In this document: positions 33,313 through 39,099 of the stretch, piece by piece
How the letters are laid out: each line of letters begins with the position of its first letter
Position numbering within the stretch: the first letter of the stretch is position 1
Assembly (NCBI RefSeq): GCF_016792905.1
Contig: NZ_JAEULP010000011.1
Coordinates: 1 to 39,099, forward strand
Direction: 5' to 3'
Source of the DNA: Tabrizicola sp.
GTDB lineage: Bacteria > Pseudomonadota > Alphaproteobacteria > Rhodobacterales > Rhodobacteraceae
DNA length: 39,099 bases
The notes under the pieces: model-generated
What the model saw: only the letters and a program-made list of their open reading frames with translations
What the model was told of the DNA's origin: nothing
The model's database searches: none
Made by a program: the position numbers and the translations under genes

Positions 33313-34725
33313 TCAAGCCCTTCCTGCGCCATATGCCGCAAGGGCACGCGCGCGGCCCTCGGCCAGGTCGACGACCGGCGCGGGATAGGCCTGCCCCGGC
33401 GCCAGCCGCCACGCGCGCGGCACCGCCTCGAAGAATGCCATCGCCTCGGGCCCTGGCGCCGTGGACAGTTCGGCCAGGAAGCGTCGGCGATAGCGCCCTT
33501 CGGCGTCGAACTTCTCCGCCTGCCCCGCCGGGTTGAAGATACGGAAGAAGGGCGCAGAATCCGGGCCCGAGCCCGCCACCCATTGCCAGCCCATCGCGTT
33601 CGCCGCCGGATCCCAGTCGGTCAGGCAGTCGGCGAACCAGTCCTGCCCGACGCGCCAATGCGTCATGAGGTGTTTCGTCAGGTAGCTCGCGGCGATCATC
33701 CGCGCCCGGTTGTGCATCGTGCCCGTCACGAACATCTCGCGCATCGCCGCATCGACGAAGGGCTCGCCCGTCATCCCCCGCCGCCAGCGTTCCGCCTCCC
33801 CGTTGTCGCCCCGCCAGGGGAAGGCGTCCCACTCCCGCCGCCAGTTTTCGCTCACGATGCCGGGCGTATGGTGCATCAGGTGATAGCTGAACTCGCGCCA
33901 GGCCAGTTCGCGCAGGAAGCTCTCCGCCCCCGCCCGCCCCTCGTCCCGCGCCCGCAGCCCCGCATGCCAGACCTCGCGGATGCCGATCTCGCCACAGGTC
34001 AGGTTCTCCGACAGGCGCGAGGTTCCCGCGACCGCCGGGTAATCCCGCATCTCGGAATAACGGTCGACCGGCCCCTCCATAAACACCTGCAGCCGGTCCC
34101 GAGCCGCCGCTTCGCCCACCGCCTGATACCGGGCCACCACCGCCGCGCCCCGGTTCATCGCGGCACCAAGCCGCCAATCGTCCAGCCGCTCGCTCGCGGG
34201 CCAGCGGTCCACCCCGCGCAGCCGCGTCGGCGCGACGGACGGCGCCGCCACCGGCAGCCCCCGTGTTGCCTTCCAATAGGGCGTGAACACCCTGTAGAAC
34301 CCGCCCTGCCCGGTCTCCACCGCCCAGGGCTCGTGCAGAAGGTGCCCCGCAAAACTCCGCGCCTCCAGCCCCTCCGCCTTCAGCGCCGCCTTGACCACGG
34401 TATCCCGCGCCACGCTCGCCGGGTCGCAGAGCCGCGACCACCAGACCCCGCCCGCCCCCGTCTCGGCCACAAGGGCACGCAACACCTCCAGCGCAGGCCC
34501 GCGCCGCAGGGTCATCCGCACTCCCAGCGCTTCCATCGCCTTGCCAAACGCCTCAACCGCCAGCCCCAGCCGCCATTTCTGCGCCGCGCCCAAAGCCTCG
34601 GTCTCCGGGTCCAGCACGAAGACCGGCAGCAACGGCCGCGCCGAAGCCGCCGCCGCCGCCAGCATCGGCTGGTCCGCAAGCCGCAGGTCGCGGCGCAGCC
34701 ACAGGATCAACGGACTGTCGCTCAT
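33313..34725 (-). CDS. phr: Deoxyribodipyrimidine photolyase (class I CPD type)
   Basis: Light-driven DNA repair flavoprotein (470 aa). ATG 34725 gives MSDSPLILWLRRDLRLADQP, the canonical N-terminus of the photolyase/cryptochrome family; GAGAGGG lies a few bases upstream. The N-terminal alpha/beta antenna domain is followed by the helical FAD domain: TSRLSENLTCGEIGIREVWH, ELAWREFSYHLMHHTPG, EPFVDAAMREMFVTGTMHNRARMIAASYLTKHL, and DWDPAANAMGWQWVAGSGPDSAPFFRIFNP with tryptophans of the electron-transfer chain. It heads an operon with cfa, trgA and trgB behind a candidate sigma-E-type promoter. In R. sphaeroides the photolyase gene phrA is RpoE-dependent, which fits. Confidence 0.92.
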   Translation of the reverse strand: MSDSPLILWLRRDLRLADQPMLAAAAASARPLLPVFVLDPETEALGAAQKWRLGLAVEAFGKAMEALGVRMTLRRGPALEVLRALVAETGAGGVWWSRLCDPASVARDTVVKAALKAEGLEARSFAGHLLHEPWAVETGQGGFYRVFTPYWKATRGLPVAAPSVAPTRLRGVDRWPASERLDDWRLGAAMNRGAAVVARYQAVGEAAARDRLQVFMEGPVDRYSEMRDYPAVAGTSRLSENLTCGEIGIREVWHAGLRARDEGRAGAESFLRELAWREFSYHLMHHTPGIVSENWRREWDAFPWRGDNGEAERWRRGMTGEPFVDAAMREMFVTGTMHNRARMIAASYLTKHLMTHWRVGQDWFADCLTDWDPAANAMGWQWVAGSGPDSAPFFRIFNPAGQAEKFDAEGRYRRRFLAELSTAPGPEAMAFFEAVPRAWRLAPGQAYPAPVVDLAEGRARALAAYGAGRA

Positions 34726-34744
34726 GCCATACCCTCTCACCCGC

Positions 34745-34774
34745 AGAATACGCGACGTCAACAGAGCCGGATCA
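34745..34774 (-). promoter_or_regulatory. Candidate RpoE (ECF, singlet-oxygen) promoter for the photolyase operon
   Basis: On the minus strand TGATCC (34769-34774) is followed after 18 bases by TATTCT (34745-34750), 20 bases before the photolyase ATG. TGATCC is the -35 recognised by R. sphaeroides RpoE, the ChrR-controlled sigma factor of the singlet-oxygen response, at similar spacing. It gives a leader of about 13 bases including the ribosome-binding site. Confidence 0.6.
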
Positions 34775-34781
34775 CCCAAAC

Positions 34782-34867
34782 CCTTTCACATTGGCCCAAA
34801 TATCCTCGGGGGTTTGGGGGTGGAAAACCCCCAACGCCGTCCCTTGCGCACCCTTCGCGCAAGGGAC
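34782..34867. repeat. Dispersed intergenic repeat, copy B, with two hairpins
   Basis: The 27 bases at 34782-34808 match 16040-16066 at 25 of 27 positions. Two hairpins follow: TTGGGGGT/ACCCCCAA (34814-34821 with 34827-34834) and the perfect 11-bp GTCCCTTGCGC/GCGCAAGGGAC (34839-34849 with 34857-34867). The unit fills the gap between the photolyase promoter and the end of the class V aminotransferase gene and may act as a terminator for the latter. No coding potential is seen. Confidence 0.6.
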
Positions 34868-34908
34868 AAACGCAAAGGCTTGCGCGCCAGCGCTCCTTTA
34901 GGCTGACC

Positions 34909-36135
34909 TCACAACACCCGGTCCAGCGCCGCGATCAGCCGCGCCACCTCATCGGCCGAGGTGTAGTGCACCGCCGACATCCGCAGCACGCCCTTCTCCC
35001 GGTCGATCCCCAGCGCCTCCAGCGGCCGCACCGCGTAGAAATCCCCGGCCCAGCAGGCGATCCCGTTGCGGCCCAGCTCCTCCGACACCGGCTCGGCCGC
35101 TTGGGTAAGCTCCACCGCCACCGTCGGCGCCCGCCGCCCGGCGTCCCGCGGCCCCAGCAGCCGCACGTCATTGCGGCCCGCAAGGTAGTCGAGCAGCGGC
35201 TGGATCACCGCAACTTCCTGTGCCCGCATCAGGTCATGCACCCCCCGGTTCCGCGCCGCCGCATCGCCGCCGACGCCATGCCGCGCCGCCAGCGCGTCGA
35301 TGTAGTCCGCCATCCCGGCGCAGGCCGCGACCTGCGCATGGTCCGGCCCTGCGGGCGTGTGCCGTTTGTACAGGACCCCGTGATTGAAGAAATGCGCCTG
35401 CCCCGGCAGTTCGAAGCCAAAGCCTTCTCGGATCACCATGATCCCCTGATGCGGGCCATAGGTCTTGTAGGCCGAGAACAGGTAGACATCGCAACCCAGG
35501 GCGGGCACGTCCGGGAACCCGTGCGGCGCGTAGCTCACCCCGTCCACCACCGTCCTCGCCCCCGCCGCGCGCGCCAGCGCACAGATCGCCGCCACGTCGT
35601 TGATCTCGGCGATGACGTTGGAACAATGCGGGAAGCAGACCAGCTTCACCTTCCCGTCCGCCAGCAGCGCGTCCAGCGTCTCCAGGTCCAGGGATCCCGT
35701 CGCCGGGTCCAGCGTCCACTCCCTGACCTCGATCCCCTCTTCGGCCAGCCGCCGCCAGACGCCCGAGTTCGCCTCGTGGTCCTGGTTCGTCACCACGACG
35801 GCGCCGCCCGTCCCCGCCAGCCGCTTCCGCACCGCTTGCGCCAGCACATAGGTATTGGCGCTGGTCGAAGGCCCGAACGACACCTCCTCCCGCGCCACAC
35901 CCATCATCGCCGCCAGCCGGGTCCGCGCCTCGTCCATCTCGGCGCCGCCCGCCTGCGCCCCTGGATAGGGCCCATAGGGCTGCACCTTGCGGTCGCGGTA
36001 GAACCGGGTCAGCCGGTCCACCACCTGCACGCAGGGGTAGCTGCCCCCCGCGTTCTCGAAGAAGGCATGGCTCGACAGCACCGGCGAACGGAACGCCGGA
36101 AACTGCGAACGGACGAAATCAAGATCAAGCGCCAT
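34909..36135 (-). CDS. Class V aminotransferase / cysteine-desulfurase-like PLP enzyme
   Basis: PLP enzyme (408 aa) of aminotransferase class V, in the group labelled cysteine-desulfurase-like or isopenicillin-N-epimerase-like. ATG 36135 (MALDLDFVRSQFPAF) has AGGAG 8 bases upstream; the frame to 36543 runs through the structured leader and is not used. Motifs: FFENAGGSYPCVQVVDRL, VSFGPSTSANTYVLAQ, the His in NQDHEANSGVWRRLAEEG, CFPHCSNVIAEIND, VVDGVSYAPHGFPD with the PLP-N1 Asp, and YLFSAYKTYGPHQG with the Schiff-base Lys. A loop cysteine for persulfide transfer, as in SufS, is not apparent, so true desulfurase activity is doubtful. It is a monocistronic gene behind an unusual leader and divergent from a PotD-type gene. 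Confidence 0.85.
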   Translation of the reverse strand: MALDLDFVRSQFPAFRSPVLSSHAFFENAGGSYPCVQVVDRLTRFYRDRKVQPYGPYPGAQAGGAEMDEARTRLAAMMGVAREEVSFGPSTSANTYVLAQAVRKRLAGTGGAVVVTNQDHEANSGVWRRLAEEGIEVREWTLDPATGSLDLETLDALLADGKVKLVCFPHCSNVIAEINDVAAICALARAAGARTVVDGVSYAPHGFPDVPALGCDVYLFSAYKTYGPHQGIMVIREGFGFELPGQAHFFNHGVLYKRHTPAGPDHAQVAACAGMADYIDALAARHGVGGDAAARNRGVHDLMRAQEVAVIQPLLDYLAGRNDVRLLGPRDAGRRAPTVAVELTQAAEPVSEELGRNGIACWAGDFYAVRPLEALGIDREKGVLRMSAVHYTSADEVARLIAALDRVL

Positions 36136-36155
36136 CCTGCGGCTCCTCGTTTGGG

Positions 36156-36276
36156 CCGCGGACCGGATACCTGCGCGAGGCGGGGATATCCCGGTCCGCG
36201 GCAGGTCTTCCAGCCAGACCGACGGATGTCTCCCCACCGGCCAGTGCCGGGCTTTCCCGGCATCACCGCAAGACCT
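36156..36276 (-). ncRNA. Structured 5' leader, candidate cis-regulatory RNA of unknown class
   Basis: Upstream of the class V aminotransferase the minus-strand leader has two adjoining folded units. Unit 1 (36203-36276): a perfect 7-bp closing helix (AAGACCT at 36270-36276 with AGGTCTT at 36203-36209 on the plus strand) encloses a 7-bp hairpin (36245-36251 with 36256-36262) and a possible second arm. Unit 2 (36156-36201): a perfect 11-bp stem, CCGCGGACCGG with CCGGTCCGCGG, around a 24-base loop, ending 8 bases before the ribosome-binding site (36144-36148). The aptamer-plus-platform layout resembles a riboswitch, but no known class was recognised, and no T-run follows unit 2. Confidence 0.5.
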
Positions 36277-36545
36277 AGCGTCCCGCGCCGCGCCCCGCAA
36301 TCCCCTCCGCAAGCAATCCCGCCCATCCCCGGCCGAATCGCTGCCCGAAGCGGCAGGCTGCCCCCGCGTCACCCGGGCATGTGGCACTTTCTTCGGCACA
36401 GGCCGCAAATTTCCCTTGTCCTTTCGCCCGCCGCCTCCCAACTTCGCTGCATTGGGACGGGGCCGAGGGGGCCCGCGCCCCCAACAGCTTGACAACAAAA
36501 CCGGGGCCGCCGCCGGGCGCGCCGCCGACCCACAGAGGAGCAACC

Positions 36546-37592
36546 ATGACCCGTCACAGCCTTTCCCTGTTCAGCGCCGCCTCGGTCCTGGCATTCTCCG
36601 TCGCCGCCCACGCGGCCGACCCCGAGCTTACCGTGCTCGACTGGGCCGGCTGGGAAATCGACGGGATGCTGCAACCCTATGTCGACAAGAACGGCGACAA
36701 GCCCAGCTACGTCTTCTTCGCCGATGATGACGAGGCCTTCCAGAAAGTGTCCTCGGGCTTCAAGGCCGACGTGGTCCATCCCTGCGCCGCCGCCGTTCCG
36801 CGCTACCGCGACGCCGGCCTGATCGAGCCCTGGGATGTCTCGAAGATCCCGGAGTTCGCCAACATCCCCGAGCGGCTGACCAAGCCCTTCACCGATGACC
36901 AGGGCGTCTGGTTCGTGCCGACCGACTATGCCTACACCGCCATCGCCTACAACGCCGAGACGGTCCCGGTCGAGGACGTGGCCACGATCCAGGTCTTCGC
37001 CTCGGACAAGTACGCCGGTCGCATCGCGCTGCCCGACAACACCGACGACGTCTGGTCGCTCGCCTTCATGGCGACCGGCGTGACGTCGTGGGACAACGTG
37101 ACCGACGAACAGTTCCAGGCCGCCGCCGACTGGCTGCGCAAGGTGCACCCGAACGTCCGCGCCTACTGGTCCGACCCGTCCGAGCTGTCGCAGCTCATGG
37201 CCTCGGGCGAGGTGCAGGTCGCCTGGTCCTGGAACGACCCGGTCGCGATCCTGACGGCCGAGAAATTCCCCGTCGGCTTCAACCGGGCACCCGCCGAAGG
37301 TGCCGCCACCTGGTACTGCGGCTTCGTCAACATCAAGGACGGCCCCGGCAAGGAAGACAAGGCCTATGACTTCATGAATTCGCTTCTCGCGCATTCCTCG
37401 GCCCAGCCGCTGCTCGACGCCATCGGCTACTCGCTGTCGAACGACGCCGCGATGGCCGAAATCCCGGCCGAGGCGCTGAAGGCCGCCTATGTCGACCCTG
37501 TGACGACGCCGCTTTTCGTGCAGTCGCCGCCGACAAACGAATTGCGCGAAAAGATGATCGAGGAATTCGAGCTGATCAAATCGGGGTTCTGA
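36546..37592 (+). CDS. PotD-type extracellular substrate-binding protein
   Basis: Periplasmic binding protein (348 aa) of the spermidine/putrescine (PotD/PotF) family. ATG 36546 follows AGAGGAG; the signal peptide MTRHSLSLFSAASVLAFSVAAHA is cut before ADPELTVLDWAGWE. Family pieces: ADDDEAFQKVSSGFKADVVHPC, WFVPTDYAYTAIAYNAETV, LSQLMASGEVQVAWSWNDPVAIL, and YCGFVNIKDGPGKEDKAYDFMNSLL. It is followed by a strong terminator and no permease or ATPase gene is near, so it is an orphan subunit within this window. The 269-base upstream gap (36277-36545) has no gene; a TTGACA at 36489 lacks a matching -10. Ligand may be a polyamine or another small cation or amino-acid derivative. Confidence 0.88.
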   Translation: MTRHSLSLFSAASVLAFSVAAHAADPELTVLDWAGWEIDGMLQPYVDKNGDKPSYVFFADDDEAFQKVSSGFKADVVHPCAAAVPRYRDAGLIEPWDVSKIPEFANIPERLTKPFTDDQGVWFVPTDYAYTAIAYNAETVPVEDVATIQVFASDKYAGRIALPDNTDDVWSLAFMATGVTSWDNVTDEQFQAAADWLRKVHPNVRAYWSDPSELSQLMASGEVQVAWSWNDPVAILTAEKFPVGFNRAPAEGAATWYCGFVNIKDGPGKEDKAYDFMNSLLAHSSAQPLLDAIGYSLSNDAAMAEIPAEALKAAYVDPVTTPLFVQSPPTNELREKMIEEFELIKSGF

Positions 37593-37615
37593 AGCCTAAT
37601 CGTAAGACCACTGAG

Positions 37616-37642
37616 ACGCCCGGGGGAAACTTCGGGCGTTTT
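37616..37642 (+). terminator. Rho-independent terminator of the PotD-type gene
   Basis: ACGCCCG (37616-37622) and CGGGCGT (37633-37639) form a seven-pair stem with a 10-base loop, followed by TTTTC. It begins 23 bases after the stop codon. It also marks the left border of a less GC-rich patch. Confidence 0.85.
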
Positions 37643-37657
37643 CATTGAGGATTCGGA

Positions 37658-38074
37658 CTATGTTGCTACACGTTCAAGAAGCCCAAGCAGGGCATTTCTC
37701 TCGTCCTGACTGAGGCGCCCGAAAACCTCGTCCTGGACATCAGCCATCACGCGGTCAAGTTGACCCGTAGTCGCCACTCCGGCATCCGTGAGCGACACCA
37801 GGACCTTTCGACCGTGGTTAGGGTCTTTCTTCCTCGACACAAGCCCCCGGATCTCAAGTCTCCGGACAGTATGGGTAACGTCTCGGGGATCCAGCACTGC
37901 TGCGTTGCCGAGTTCGGCTTGACTTAGCTCATTGGTATGGGCGAGAGCCGAAAGGCATCGGTACTCGTATCCATCAACCCCAGCACTTTCTAGGTGGTGT
38001 CGCAGTATCTGGTGCGATCTCGTCACAGCAGAACTCAAGATCCAGGTCGGGTGCGAAGTGAGAGGCCAAGTCAT
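37658..38074 (-). CDS. MarR-family transcriptional regulator
   Basis: MarR-type winged-helix repressor (138 aa), full length. The helical N-terminus (LSSAVTRSHQILRHHLESAGVDGYEYRCLSAL) is followed by the HTH ELSQAELGNAAVLDPRDVTHTVRRLEIRGLVSR, the wing KKDPNHGRKVLVSLTDAG and the C-terminal dimer helices (LDRVMADVQDEVFGRLSQDERNALLGLLERV). No cysteine suggesting a redox switch is placed in the usual OhrR position. It starts at ATG 38074 with only a weak GGA ribosome-binding site and is divergent from the gene at 38141 across tandem palindromes, so it probably represses both. Codon use is less GC-rich than in the rest of the window, suggesting later acquisition. Confidence 0.9.
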   Translation of the reverse strand: MTWPLTSHPTWILSSAVTRSHQILRHHLESAGVDGYEYRCLSALAHTNELSQAELGNAAVLDPRDVTHTVRRLEIRGLVSRKKDPNHGRKVLVSLTDAGVATTGQLDRVMADVQDEVFGRLSQDERNALLGLLERVAT

Positions 38075-38080
38075 TTCCAG

Positions 38081-38123
38081 TTGCCTTATCTTGGTATTAC
38101 CAATATTGTCTTGGTATCGCCAA
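38081..38123 (+). promoter_or_regulatory. Promoter with tandem MarR-type operators
   Basis: A plausible plus-strand promoter, TTGCCT (38081-38086) - 17 bases - TATTGT (38104-38109), has the perfect palindrome TTGGTATTACCAA (38091-38103) in its spacer and the related TTGGTATCGCCAA (38111-38123) at the transcription start, 20 bp centre to centre. The first site ends 17 bases upstream of the divergent marR start, so one protein could control both genes. Confidence 0.7.
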
Positions 38124-38140
38124 CATCCTAGGAGGAAATG

Positions 38141-38563
38141 ATGTCAATGGCACCCCCTTTGCCAACTGTGATTGGCCCGACAGAGAATGCCTTGCGCGCA
38201 TTACTTCTCAAGACACTGGCAACGACCCGTATCAAAAGCTATTCGGCCTGGGTGATCCTCAATTCAGCAAGCAACCAGGATACACCATCACTAGGTGGCA
38301 GATGGCGGAACACAGTTGCAAACGCCCTCAAAGTTGAGCTGGACGTGGTTGACGACACAATCATTCAACTTTGCGATGACGGGTTAGTCGATAGTGATGG
38401 GCAGTTGACTGCGCTTGGCACCACTGAACCGACCGAAGGACGCGCCGCAGTCTCCGGCGCGACGGCTCGCTTGGTTGAAGGTCTTGGTGAAGAAGACCAA
38501 AGGACCGCGCGTCTCGTGCTTGACCACATTCGTCGCAAGGCGGACGAATTGCTGGGGCCGTGA
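38141..38563 (+). CDS. Small MarR-like winged-helix protein (putative)
   Basis: Protein of 140 aa, not firmly recognised. ATG 38141 was preferred to the adjoining ATG 38138 because AGGAGG (38130-38135) then has a 5-base spacing. The C-terminal half, VDSDGQLTALG then GATARLVEGLGEEDQRTARLVLDHIRRKADELL, looks like the wing end and dimer helices of MarR proteins; the N-terminal half (ENALRALLLKTLATTRIKSYSAWVILNSAS) fits the first MarR helices. The HTH is weakly conserved, so it may bind DNA poorly or act as partner or antagonist of the divergent MarR protein. Its base composition matches the low-GC patch. No enzyme or transporter target lies beside it. Confidence 0.65.
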   Translation: MSMAPPLPTVIGPTENALRALLLKTLATTRIKSYSAWVILNSASNQDTPSLGGRWRNTVANALKVELDVVDDTIIQLCDDGLVDSDGQLTALGTTEPTEGRAAVSGATARLVEGLGEEDQRTARLVLDHIRRKADELLGP

Positions 38564-38598
38564 CGCTCGCGGACAGCAAGCGTAGCAACTGTCATTCA

Positions 38599-38640
38599 GC
38601 AAATGGCAAGGAGCCTGACATCACGCACCCTGCCATTTGC
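38599..38640. repeat. Inverted repeat at the right border of the low-GC patch
   Basis: GCAAATGGCA (38599-38608) and TGCCATTTGC (38631-38640) form a perfect 10-bp inverted repeat with a 22-base centre. It begins 36 bases after the MarR-like gene and ends where similarity to the transposase remnant stops. It could be a terminator for the plus-strand gene (no T-run) or a trace of the event that cut the transposase gene. Confidence 0.5.
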
Positions 38641-38713
38641 GCCCACGGTCAGCCAAAGCCACGGTGAAGAAGACCGATGCTCCGGGAACGCGGGGGCGGA
38701 GGTATCGCGACAT
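38621..38713 (-). pseudogene. Remnant of a REP-associated tyrosine transposase (IS200-like, RAYT)
   Basis: From ATG 38713 the frame reads MSRYLRPRVPGASVFFTVAL and continues ADRG before unrelated residues and a stop at 38621. The RYxRPRxPGAxxFFTVxLADR pattern is the N-terminus of RAYT (Y1) transposases, which are normally about 150-230 residues; only about 25 remain and the catalytic His-x-His and Tyr are lost. The break coincides with the inverted repeat at 38631-38640 and the start of the low-GC patch. It reads away from the tmRNA gene. The identification rests on a short segment. Confidence 0.6.
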
Positions 38714-38816
38714 GCCGGCAGCAATAGAACGCAAACCTTGCCAAATCCTTAACGACCGCAGCCAACTCATTGCTTTCAAACCGTATTCCGAAAATGCCCA
38801 CCGTGGACACCCGCCC

Positions 38817-38845
38817 TTGCACCCCCCGCCCCCGCCCCCTATATT
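38817..38845 (+). promoter_or_regulatory. Sigma-70-type promoter of the tmRNA gene
   Basis: TTGCAC (38817-38822) and TATATT (38840-38845) are separated by 17 bases of C-rich sequence. Both hexamers are close to the housekeeping consensus, as expected for a strongly expressed stable RNA; the transcript would start near 38852. Confidence 0.75.
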
Positions 38846-38851
38846 GATCCC

Positions 38852-39099
38852 TGTCGGGGGCAACCCCGACTATGGCGATAAACGCACCTGTAATAATCGG
38901 CTCGGACCCGGGGGCGGTACCCGGCGGCTCCACCAAATCCCGTTCGTTGCGGGGGCAAGGGGCCGAAATAGGATCGACGAACGACCAAAGAGGCCAGCTT
39001 TCGCTCGGTGAGGTACCACCGTTATCGGTCCATGATCACAGTTGCCAACGACAACCGTGCTCCGGTGGCGCTGGCCGCGTAAGCGGCTCGCAAGACCAA
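38852..39099 (+). ncRNA. ssrA: Circularly permuted two-piece tmRNA (ssrA), truncated by the window end
   Basis: Rescues stalled ribosomes by trans-translation. The acceptor piece comes first (about 38852-38935): a 5' hairpin GTCGGGG-GCAA-CCCCGAC, a T-arm CCGGG/CCCGG with an unusual GGCGGTA loop, and the 3' end CGGCTCCACCA with CCA at 38933-38935. A 23-base spacer (38936-38958) is followed by the coding piece starting GGGGCCGAAATAGGATCGACG at 38959. GGGGCCG pairs with CGGCTCC and includes the G3-U pair that alanyl-tRNA synthetase recognises. The tag frame 39044-39082 encodes ANDNRAPVALAA and ends in TAA; this hydrophobic ALAA tail is the ClpXP degron. The permuted order is established for alphaproteobacteria. 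The 3' part of the coding piece lies beyond the window. Confidence 0.93.

Noticed and set aside
32039-34441. Apparent 800-residue fusion ending in the cyclopropane synthase
   Set aside because: Only the part from ATG 33253 looks like protein and has a ribosome-binding site; the rest is an out-of-frame reading of the photolyase gene.
36200-36215. String resembling the cobalamin-riboswitch B12 box (minus strand GGCTGGAAGACCTGCC)
   Set aside because: The upstream core elements GGGAA-GGTG, CCCCCGCAACTGT and GGGAAGG expected of cobalamin riboswitches are absent, and most of the string is explained by the closing helix with 36270-36276.
36489-36494. TTGACA as -35 of the PotD-type gene
   Set aside because: The region 16-18 bases downstream is pure GC and offers no -10 element.
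38649-38936. Minus-strand frame over the tmRNA promoter
   Set aside because: Runs antisense through the tmRNA gene and its promoter; only the segment from ATG 38713 in the neighbouring minus-strand frame has recognisable protein similarity.
1-39099. CRISPR array, prophage or complete insertion sequence
   Set aside because: No regularly spaced repeats, no phage structural genes and no intact transposase were seen; only the RAYT stump remains.

Overview
The window is high-GC alphaproteobacterial DNA. Three things point to Rhodobacterales (Rhodobacteraceae/Paracoccaceae): a circularly permuted two-piece tmRNA gene at the right end encoding the tag ANDNRAPVALAA, a photolyase-cfa-trgA-trgB operon that recalls Rhodobacter sphaeroides, and two copies of an intergenic repeat containing GCCCAAATATCC. 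The species cannot be fixed from the sequence.

Layout. 350-6609 (+): a peptide ABC importer (binding protein, two permeases, two ATPases) whose genes overlap by ATGA, followed by an M19 dipeptidase. 6625-12654 (-): an apparent operon of membrane fusion protein, RND pump, sulfide:quinone oxidoreductase-like flavoprotein, YgaP-like membrane protein and an ArsR regulator with the two cysteines of the persulfide sensors BigR/SqrR; a 20-bp palindrome lies in front of it. 12838-14472: divergent LysR regulator and DUF2306 membrane protein. 14533-16812 (-): class III aminotransferase and a GntR regulator, each preceded by TGATCA-type palindromes. 16893-30635: a carbohydrate locus. Its minus arm carries binding protein, two permeases, ATPase, GH2 beta-mannosidase-like enzyme, TIM-barrel isomerase, Gfo/Idh/MocA dehydrogenase and GH43 beta-xylosidase-like enzyme. 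Its plus arm carries a LacI regulator, a second TIM-barrel isomerase and a second Gfo/Idh/MocA dehydrogenase. Two palindromic operators 21 bp apart lie in front of the binding protein. 30693-34725 (-): photolyase, cyclopropane-fatty-acid synthase-type methyltransferase, TrgA and TrgB, behind a promoter resembling RpoE (singlet-oxygen sigma) promoters. 34909-36135 (-): a class V PLP enzyme with an unusually structured leader. 36546-37592 (+): an orphan PotD-type binding protein with a clear terminator. 37658-38563: a lower-GC patch with a divergent MarR / MarR-like pair around tandem operators. 38621-38713 (-): remnant of a REP-associated tyrosine transposase. 38817-39099 (+): tmRNA promoter and gene, cut by the window edge.

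How the genes work together. The window is mainly a set of self-contained uptake and stress modules, each with a local regulator and a recognisable operator. Most worth following up are the structured leader before the class V aminotransferase, the coupling of an RND pump to a persulfide-sensing/sulfide-oxidation cassette, and the doubled isomerase plus Gfo/Idh pairs in the glycoside locus, which may point to an oxidative way of opening glycosides beside the ordinary hydrolases.
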